The position numbers and the translations under genes were made by a program. From assembly GCA_919902475.1 (NCBI GenBank), contig CAKKRA010000178.1:1-5178 (forward strand): 5,178 nt of DNA, written 5' to 3'. Position 1 is the first letter of the stretch, and every line of letters starts with the position of its first letter. Below are positions 1-3,641 of the stretch, piece after piece. Under the pieces are notes generated by a model that had not been told where the DNA came from, did no database searches, and saw nothing but the letters and a program-made list of their open reading frames with translations. Origin of the DNA: Nitrospiria bacterium. Lineage in GTDB: Bacteria > Nitrospirota > CAKKRA01 > 9FT-COMBO-42-15.

Positions 1-1
1 A

Positions 2-46
2 AGGCTGCAAGGTGTAATAAGGTATACTATTGAACAGAACAAATAA
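2..46 (+). CDS. Possible C-terminal tail of an upstream gene (partial)
   Basis: The second forward frame is open from the left edge and ends at a TAA at 44-46, reading RLQGVIRYTIEQNK. It looks like an ordinary protein end, and a hairpin begins two bases after the stop, as often happens downstream of a gene. The first frame is also open, to a TGA at 31-33, so the choice is not forced. Fourteen codons are too few to name a family. It may be non-coding. Confidence 0.25.
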   Translation, partial: RLQGVIRYTIEQNK

Positions 47-48
47 TG

Positions 49-75
49 CAGGGGTAGACCCCTGTGCCCGCACAG
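49..75. repeat. Two overlapping, mutually exclusive hairpins
   Basis: CAGGGG (49-54) pairs with CCCCTG (59-64) around a 4-base loop. CTGTG (62-66) pairs with CACAG (71-75) around CCCG. They share bases 62-64, so only one can form fully. No T-tract follows, so this is not a standard intrinsic terminator. The layout resembles degenerate intergenic palindromic repeats. It lies between a possible upstream stop and the candidate promoter of the 131-640 gene. Confidence 0.45.
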
Positions 76-81
76 ATTGAT

Positions 82-110
82 TTGACGAATTCAATTTTAT
101 TTGGTAAATT
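82..110 (+). promoter_or_regulatory. Candidate sigma-70 promoter for the 131-640 gene
   Basis: TTGACG (82-87; 5 of 6 consensus) is followed after 17 bases by TAAATT (105-110; 4 of 6). The region is AT-rich. Transcription would start near 117, leaving a very short leader that barely includes the Shine-Dalgarno sequence at 119-125. The spacing is ideal but the -10 box is mediocre, so this is a candidate only. Confidence 0.35.
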
Positions 111-118
111 TATATTAA

Positions 119-125
119 AAGGAGG
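119..125 (+). promoter_or_regulatory. Strong Shine-Dalgarno fixing the start at 131
   Basis: AAGGAGG is a full match to the anti-Shine-Dalgarno complement and lies 5 bases before the ATG at 131. It is the strongest ribosome-binding site in the window and supports this start codon and the reality of the gene. Confidence 0.8.
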
Positions 126-130
126 CCGGC

Positions 131-640
131 ATGAAAAATGTCCTTTCAAAGATGCAAATAGATATACTTGAAAACCTTTACGGAAAAGACCTTAGCGGCT
201 CTATTAAGATAAAAAGCAATGAAACACCTTATGACCACTGGCATAATATGAGGTCTACTGACCTTCTAAAGAATGAAATCTATCACATGAATACAAAATT
301 CCTTAATGAGCAGCAGAAAAGGCAGAAGAGGTGGCTTATCCCTCAAAGCCATCATACCCTCTTTGCAGAGGCAATAAGGGATTTAATAAAAAAGAATCTG
401 ATAAGAGGCTTTGCAGCAGGATATCAGGTTGAAACAGATACTGATGGAAAGGATATATTAGCGCCATTAAGATGGGATGACAGCGATAAGAACTTAAGGC
501 TAATCAGCATAACCTTAACACCCGAAGGGTATAAGCTCGCTGAAGAGCTTCTGAAGCAAAAAGAAGCAGATCTGCTCGCTGAATTAAATAAGCTAAAGGG
601 CGAGGAAAATAAAGAATTAGAGACACTGTTAAAGAAATAG
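131..640 (+). CDS. Uncharacterised protein with winged-helix-like segment and C-terminal coiled coil
   Basis: I do not recognise this 169-residue protein as a named family. No signal peptide or membrane segment is visible, so it is probably cytoplasmic. Residues 5-20 and 74-92 look like amphipathic helices. Residues 76-140 follow the pattern of a winged helix: a helix ending in DLIKKNLIRG, a polar hairpin or wing at about 95-125, then the strand-turn-helix ITLTPEGYKLAEEL (127-140), a motif frequent in MarR-type and related DNA-binding proteins. Residues 141-169 are Lys/Glu/Leu-rich and probably form a coiled coil. Residues 34-40 (YDHWHNM) and 65-75 are rich in His, Trp and Arg. The start is supported by a perfect AAGGAGG. 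The gene ends 2 bases from the convergent htrA stop. A DNA-binding role is an inference from this pattern; the reading frame itself is very likely real. Confidence 0.8.
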   Translation: MKNVLSKMQIDILENLYGKDLSGSIKIKSNETPYDHWHNMRSTDLLKNEIYHMNTKFLNEQQKRQKRWLIPQSHHTLFAEAIRDLIKKNLIRGFAAGYQVETDTDGKDILAPLRWDDSDKNLRLISITLTPEGYKLAEELLKQKEADLLAELNKLKGEENKELETLLKK

Positions 641-648
641 GCCTATTT
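635..648. other. 14-bp perfect palindrome holding both convergent stop codons
   Basis: AAATAGGCCTATTT is a perfect palindrome. The TAG of the plus-strand gene (638-640) and the TAG of the minus-strand protease gene (reverse complement of 643-645) sit symmetrically inside it. It is too short and has no loop, so a useful terminator hairpin is unlikely. No other terminator separates the two convergent genes. Confidence 0.6.
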
Positions 649-1707
649 TCCCATCTTGCCTATTACCGCTGTAACATCCTTTGTCTCATTATCCCTTACG
701 ATCTTTATATTAATCGTTTTCCCTGCTTCCATCCTTGCAACCATCCTCGGCAGTTGCGTAATATCTGTTATCTTTTTGCCCTCAAGCTCTACTATTATAT
801 CGCCCCTTTTTATGCCTGCCTTTTCTGCAGGGCCTCCTTTGTCAGTATCAGATACGAGCGCCCCTTCTGTTACAGTAAGATTAAGCGCAGCAACAAGCTC
901 TGGTGTTAACGGCTGGACAGATACCCCGAGCCACCCCCTTGTAACCTTCCCTTTCTCTTTTAAATCTGAAAGAACCTCTTTTACCATATTAATAGGAATG
1001 GCAAAACCTATGCCTACATTTGCGCCGCTCGGCGACAATATTACAGTATTGATGCCGATAACCTCTCCTTTAATATTAAACAACGGCCCCCCGCTGTTGC
1101 CGGGATTTATTGAAGCATCTGTCTGGATAAAATCATCATAAGGGCCTGCGCCGATCATCCTGTCCTTAGCGCTTACAATGCCTGCTGTAACAGTATGGGC
1201 AAGGCCGAATGGATTGCCTATTGCAATCACCCAGTCTCCGACCCTTAAGGCGTCAGAATCACCAAACGCTGCTGCCTTTAACTCTGTTTTGGCGTCTATC
1301 TTAATAAGCGCTACATCTATCTTCTCATCAGTGCCTATTATTTTTGCGTCAAACTCGCGGCCGTCAGCGAGCCTTACCTTTATCTCTGCTGCCTTTGCCA
1401 CTACATGAAGGTTTGTAAGGATATAGCCGTCACTGCTTATTATAACCCCTGACCCCAGGCTCCTCTTTTTTGTATCCTTCTGCGGCGCGCCATAGAACCT
1501 CTCAAAGAATTCCTGAGAAGGATCCTGTGTCTTCTGCCTTTTTATAATCTGAGTAGTATATATATTTACAACTAAAGGCTTCTCCATATCAACTATATCT
1601 GCAAAGGTGCTTGGAACAGGCTGGGCAAAAAGAACCCCCTCATAATAGCCAGGCAAAAAGAGGATAAATAAAAATATAAGATAGTTTTTAATATTTATTG
1701 TTTTCAT
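643..1707 (-). CDS. htrA: HtrA/Deg-family periplasmic serine protease, single PDZ domain
   Basis: HtrA (Deg) proteases degrade or refold damaged proteins in the periplasm. Numbered from the ATG at 1707 (354 residues), residues 1-28 form a signal sequence: Lys-containing start, hydrophobic core, then LFA, a plausible signal peptidase site before QPVP. The chymotrypsin-like domain (about 30-245) has a complete triad: His101 in TNLHVV, Asp131 in DVALIKI and Ser205 in NPGNSGGPL. One PDZ domain follows (about 258-345, starting GWLGVSVQPL), and the protein ends there. Many Do-type members carry two PDZ domains; the length and layout here are closer to DegS, whose N-terminus is usually an uncleaved anchor. 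An in-frame GTG at 1716 would add three residues and overlap the upstream stop, but GAGGTG lies 6 bases before the ATG, so I chose 1707. It is last in the minus-strand block, 5 bases after the sirohaem-branch gene, and is probably translationally coupled to it. Confidence 0.93.
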   Translation of the reverse strand: MKTINIKNYLIFLFILFLPGYYEGVLFAQPVPSTFADIVDMEKPLVVNIYTTQIIKRQKTQDPSQEFFERFYGAPQKDTKKRSLGSGVIISSDGYILTNLHVVAKAAEIKVRLADGREFDAKIIGTDEKIDVALIKIDAKTELKAAAFGDSDALRVGDWVIAIGNPFGLAHTVTAGIVSAKDRMIGAGPYDDFIQTDASINPGNSGGPLFNIKGEVIGINTVILSPSGANVGIGFAIPINMVKEVLSDLKEKGKVTRGWLGVSVQPLTPELVAALNLTVTEGALVSDTDKGGPAEKAGIKRGDIIVELEGKKITDITQLPRMVARMEAGKTINIKIVRDNETKDVTAVIGKMGK

Positions 1708-1712
1708 GATCT

Positions 1713-2345
1713 TCACCTCATCCTTAGAATATTTTCTATCTCCTTATAAAATCCCTTTCTGTTCCCTTTCTTTAACAGATTTATTATATTTGATTTTGCC
1801 AGTTTAGTAAATATCTGCCTGCGCGCCTTTTCAGAAGGCACGCTTTTTAAAACCTGCTCCCTCGCCTTTCCCATCGCCTTAATAAATATCTCATATTCTT
1901 TTCCATATCTCTGCTGAAGCTCTTTTCTTATCTGCTTTGCCAGAGCAGGGCTCTTTCCGCCAGTTGAAACTGCTATTGTCAAATCACCCCTGCTTATTAA
2001 GGAAGGGACTATGAAATTTGACTCATCCGGTTTGTCAACAATATTCAAAAGACATTTATACTTTTTTGCAGCAGCAAAAACCGCCTTATTAGCGGCTCTG
2101 TTGTTTGTAGCAGCAACAACAAGAAAGGCGTTTTTGATATCCTTGTCCTCGTATCTCTTTTTTATATATGTAAGCTTTTTTTTCTTTGCAAGCTCTCTCA
2201 GCCTTGGCGTAATGTCCGGACTTATGACACAGACATCTGCTTTACATGATAGAAGAGTAACAGCCTTCCGCTCCGCAACACTGCCGCCGCCGATTACAAC
2301 ACACTTTTTATTTTTCAGGTCAAGAAAGACTGGGTAATAACGCAT
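1713..2345 (-). CDS. Precorrin-2 dehydrogenase / sirohydrochlorin ferrochelatase (stand-alone, CysG N-terminal type)
   Basis: This 210-residue cytoplasmic enzyme oxidises precorrin-2 to sirohydrochlorin with NAD+ and, in bifunctional members (Met8p, CysG N-terminus), inserts Fe2+ to give sirohaem. The N-terminal Rossmann fold carries GGGSVAERKA (19-28), with an AATNN segment at 78-82. Asp104 in NIVDKP aligns with the catalytic Asp104 of E. coli CysG. FIVPSLISRGDL and AVSTGGKSPALAKQIRKEL (125-143) match the family signature. CysG has Ser128 where this protein has Thr128, a change common in stand-alone members. The C-terminal part (144-210) is helical and basic. No methyltransferase (SUMT) domain is fused, so precorrin-2 must come from a separate enzyme not seen here. 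ATG start at 2345; the likely ribosome-binding site GGGAG (2359-2355) runs into a hairpin repeat. The gene ends 5 bases before htrA. Whether the product is used for sirohaem, haem d1 or the alternative haem route cannot be told from this window. Confidence 0.92.
   Translation of the reverse strand: MRYYPVFLDLKNKKCVVIGGGSVAERKAVTLLSCKADVCVISPDITPRLRELAKKKKLTYIKKRYEDKDIKNAFLVVAATNNRAANKAVFAAAKKYKCLLNIVDKPDESNFIVPSLISRGDLTIAVSTGGKSPALAKQIRKELQQRYGKEYEIFIKAMGKAREQVLKSVPSEKARRQIFTKLAKSNIINLLKKGNRKGFYKEIENILRMR
1714..1719 (-). promoter_or_regulatory. Shine-Dalgarno that decides the htrA start
   Basis: GAGGTG (minus strand) lies 6 bases upstream of the ATG at 1707-1705 and overlaps the TGA stop of the upstream gene (1715-1713). 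The alternative GTG start at 1716 would lie inside this site, although a weaker AGGA stands 4 bases upstream of that GTG. The ATG is favoured. Confidence 0.6.
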
Positions 2346-2356
2346 TACAATTCTCT

Positions 2357-2391
2357 CCCTCTCCCTTGATGGGAGAGGGTTGGGGTGAGGG
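2357..2391 (+). repeat. Hairpin repeat unit A1 with G-quadruplex motif
   Basis: CCCTCTCCC (2357-2365) pairs perfectly with GGGAGAGGG (2371-2379) around a 5-base loop. A further G-rich tail follows (TTGGGGTGAGGGTGA). The four G-runs at 2371-2373, 2377-2379, 2382-2385 and 2389-2391, with loops of 3, 2 and 3 bases, fit the standard G-quadruplex pattern on the plus strand, which is the template strand for the flanking genes. Confidence 0.7.
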
Positions 2392-2410
2392 TGATACCTT
2401 GCCTATTACT

Positions 2411-2447
2411 CCCCCTCCCCTTAGTCCCCTCCCACAAGGGGAGGGGA
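2411..2447 (-). repeat. Hairpin repeat unit A2, inverted relative to A1, with G-quadruplex motif
   Basis: TCCCCTCCC (2425-2433) pairs with GGGAGGGGA (2439-2447) around ACAAG. The C-run at 2412-2420 can pair instead with 2438-2446, so two folds compete. On the minus strand the layout is hairpin followed by a G-rich tail, as in A1 on the plus strand, so the two units face each other. Minus-strand G-runs across 2433-2411 have loops of 1, 5 and 1 bases, a quadruplex pattern that would be present in the bamD-to-sirohaem-gene mRNA. Confidence 0.65.
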
Positions 2448-2461
2448 AATTAGAAGATAGT

Positions 2462-3157
2462 TTATTTATATTTTGCCAAAAGCCTTTTTGCATCCCCTTT
2501 ATATTTTGTATCAGGATAACGTTTTAAAAGCTCTTCAAGGGCTTGACGGGCAGAGCTTGCATCCTTTAATTTTATATATGTAACGCCAAGATAGTAGAGC
2601 GCATCCTGACTGAATTTTGTATCAGGATAGTCCTTTGCAATCTGCTTAAATCTGCTAACTGCAGCAGGATACGAAGACTTCTTGTAATAGAATCTCCCGA
2701 TATAAAAGTAATATTCTGCCAGCCTCTCTATGCACATATCTGCCTTTATCTTCGCATCTTCCCTGTATGAGCTGCGTGGATAATCTGACATTGCCTTTTT
2801 AAATGCCTCAAGCGACTTAATAACAGGCTCAGGATCCCTGTCCACCTCTTTCATCTGATTGAAATAGCCCATGCCTATCCTGTACTGGGCATAGCCTGCA
2901 AGCTTATGCGCAGGATGTATCTTGATAAACCTCTTGTACTCCTCTATTGCCTCTGGATACGACTTATTTACATAATAAGCCTCTGCCCTCTGCATGAGCA
3001 GTACTGGGTCATAATTCAGCTCAATGCTCTCTTCAGGAATCTGCACCAGCTCCTCTTTGCCAAAGAGGCTTGAGAGATCAACAGAGGATTCAGACCTTGA
3101 GCCTGAACAGCCTGCAAGAAAGAAAATTAATATGACGCAAAAAATAATATATCTCAT
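2462..3157 (-). CDS. bamD: Outer-membrane protein assembly factor BamD (ComL-type TPR lipoprotein)
   Basis: BamD is the essential lipoprotein partner of BamA in the complex that inserts beta-barrel proteins into the outer membrane. The 231-residue product has a type II signal peptide with lipobox LAGC, so Cys17 would be lipidated. It is followed by a Ser-rich linker and TPR-like helical repeats: about 53-84 (AEAYYVNKSYPEAIEEYKRF), 87-128, 146-178 and 183-216. VDRDP at 105-109 and the LAEYYFYIGRFYYKKSSYPAAV region at 147-167 (its key residues are LAEYY and the Tyr-rich helix) match conserved BamD segments. The length is normal for the family. The ATG at 3157 has GAGG about 5 bases upstream, overlapping the end of the DUF2283 gene 8 bases away, which suggests coupling. 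Other TPR lipoproteins such as CpoB/YbgF-like proteins are the alternative, but the DRDP motif and repeat layout favour BamD. Confidence 0.9.
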   Translation of the reverse strand: MRYIIFCVILIFFLAGCSGSRSESSVDLSSLFGKEELVQIPEESIELNYDPVLLMQRAEAYYVNKSYPEAIEEYKRFIKIHPAHKLAGYAQYRIGMGYFNQMKEVDRDPEPVIKSLEAFKKAMSDYPRSSYREDAKIKADMCIERLAEYYFYIGRFYYKKSSYPAAVSRFKQIAKDYPDTKFSQDALYYLGVTYIKLKDASSARQALEELLKRYPDTKYKGDAKRLLAKYK

Positions 3158-3165
3158 CAGATCCT

Positions 3166-3384
3166 CTACTTCACTGCCTCTACAGGAAGATTCTCTATAT
3201 TTACATTAACAATATCAGATAGGTTATATCGTTGACTCACATCAAGAACCTCTATCCCTATCAATTGGCCTTTTTCGTCAAAATCTACTACAACTCCATC
3301 CTCTATCTCCTTGCTCTTTGCAACATATTCTTCTTTAAAATATACATATATTGCATCAGCTTCTTTGCTATACTCTATCTTCAT
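3166..3384 (-). CDS. DUF2283 family small protein
   Basis: This 72-residue protein matches the DUF2283 pattern: YSKEADAIYVYF (5-16), a short strand, then IEDGVVVDFDEKGQLIGIEVLDVS (27-50; key residues are the DG, the D-D-G turn and the IE-LD strand). The family is a small beta-rich domain of unknown function. No signal peptide or membrane segment is present. Such proteins are often encoded beside a DUF4258 protein; no partner is visible here, and bamD follows directly 8 bases downstream. The ATG at 3384 has only a distant GGAG 11 bases upstream, so translation may be weak. It is the first gene of the minus-strand block. No function is assigned. Confidence 0.87.
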   Translation of the reverse strand: MKIEYSKEADAIYVYFKEEYVAKSKEIEDGVVVDFDEKGQLIGIEVLDVSQRYNLSDIVNVNIENLPVEAVK

Positions 3385-3407
3385 CAGAAATTTTTCTCCA
3401 TTTTATC

Positions 3408-3520
3408 TAAAAATCCCCCTTAATCCCCCTTTTTCAAAGTGGGAAACTTTCCCCTCTATTAAGAGGGGATAAAGGGGTGTATTCCCCCTCTTTGGGAAAA
3501 GAGGGGATAGGGGAGATTTA
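3408..3520. repeat. Cluster B: three hairpin repeat units in the divergent intergenic region
   Basis: The non-coding stretch 3385-3641 carries three related units. B1 (3411-3448, minus orientation) has an imperfect hairpin and the typical paired C-runs at 3415-3419 and 3425-3429. B2 has TCCCCTCT (3450-3457) pairing with AGAGGGGA (3462-3469) around ATTA, then a GGGG tail. B3 has CCCCTCTTT (3485-3493) pairing perfectly with AAAGAGGGG (3498-3506) around GGGA, then ATAGGGGAGATTT. The outer ends (about 3408-3435 and 3498-3520) are imperfect inverted repeats of each other, so the cluster could also behave as one palindromic element. No T-tract follows the stems. Confidence 0.65.
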
Positions 3521-3540
3521 TTTAATAATTAATGCGTTTG

Positions 3541-3572
3541 TATTAACAGAATATCAAAAAAAACTGTTAATA
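3541..3572. promoter_or_regulatory. Candidate operator: 9-bp dyad between divergent promoters
   Basis: TATTAACAG (3541-3549) and CTGTTAATA (3564-3572) are perfect inverted repeats with a 14-base AT-rich spacer containing an A8 tract. Arm centres are 23 bases apart, close to two helical turns, as for a dimer binding one face of DNA. The right arm ends 18 bases before the fabH -35 box and the dyad overlaps the candidate minus-strand promoter. The regulator is unknown; a long-loop hairpin is the alternative. Confidence 0.45.
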
Positions 3573-3576
3573 TCAA
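3548..3576 (-). promoter_or_regulatory. Weak candidate promoter for the DUF2283-bamD block
   Basis: On the minus strand, TTGATA (3576-3571) is followed after 17 bases by TATTCT (3553-3548). Transcription would start near 3541 and give a leader of about 155 bases containing repeat cluster B. The -10 match is only 4 of 6, and other AT-rich stretches nearer 3400 could serve instead. Confidence 0.22.
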
Positions 3577-3590
3577 TCTTTTTCTTATGT

Positions 3591-3618
3591 TTGACAAACC
3601 TTGCTTAAATGTTATAAT
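3591..3618 (+). promoter_or_regulatory. Near-consensus sigma-70 promoter for fabH
   Basis: TTGACA (3591-3596) and TATAAT (3613-3618) are both perfect consensus boxes separated by 16 bases. The -10 is also preceded by TG at 3610-3611, an extended -10. Transcription should start near 3625, about 17 bases before the fabH ATG. This is the clearest promoter in the window. Confidence 0.8.
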
Positions 3619-3641
3619 AAAATCAAGATGCAGGCATCAAC

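Noticed and set aside
635..660. Bidirectional intrinsic terminator between the convergent genes
   Set aside because: The palindrome has no loop, its stem is AT-rich and short, and the T-run (646-649) is part of the palindrome and not a tract after a stem.
656..1408. Plus-strand open frames opposite the protease gene
   Set aside because: They lie wholly antisense to a complete HtrA gene with intact catalytic residues, give low-complexity Ser/Pro/Ile-rich products and lack ribosome-binding sites.
2011..2337. Plus-strand open frame opposite the sirohaem-branch gene
   Set aside because: It is a shadow of a conserved Rossmann-fold gene and its product is an implausible Phe/Ala/Ser-rich string.
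3232..3423. Plus-strand open frame over the DUF2283 gene and repeats
   Set aside because: Antisense to a recognisable DUF2283 protein; the product is rich in Tyr, Phe and Ile with no family pattern, and it runs into the repeat cluster.
3408..3520. CRISPR array
   Set aside because: The hairpin units vary in arm sequence and orientation, have no uniform spacers, and no cas gene is present.
3385..3641. Riboswitch or structured RNA gene upstream of fabH or the DUF2283 gene
   Set aside because: The fabH leader is only about 17 bases long, and the structure on the other side is explained by simple repeat hairpins without any known riboswitch core.
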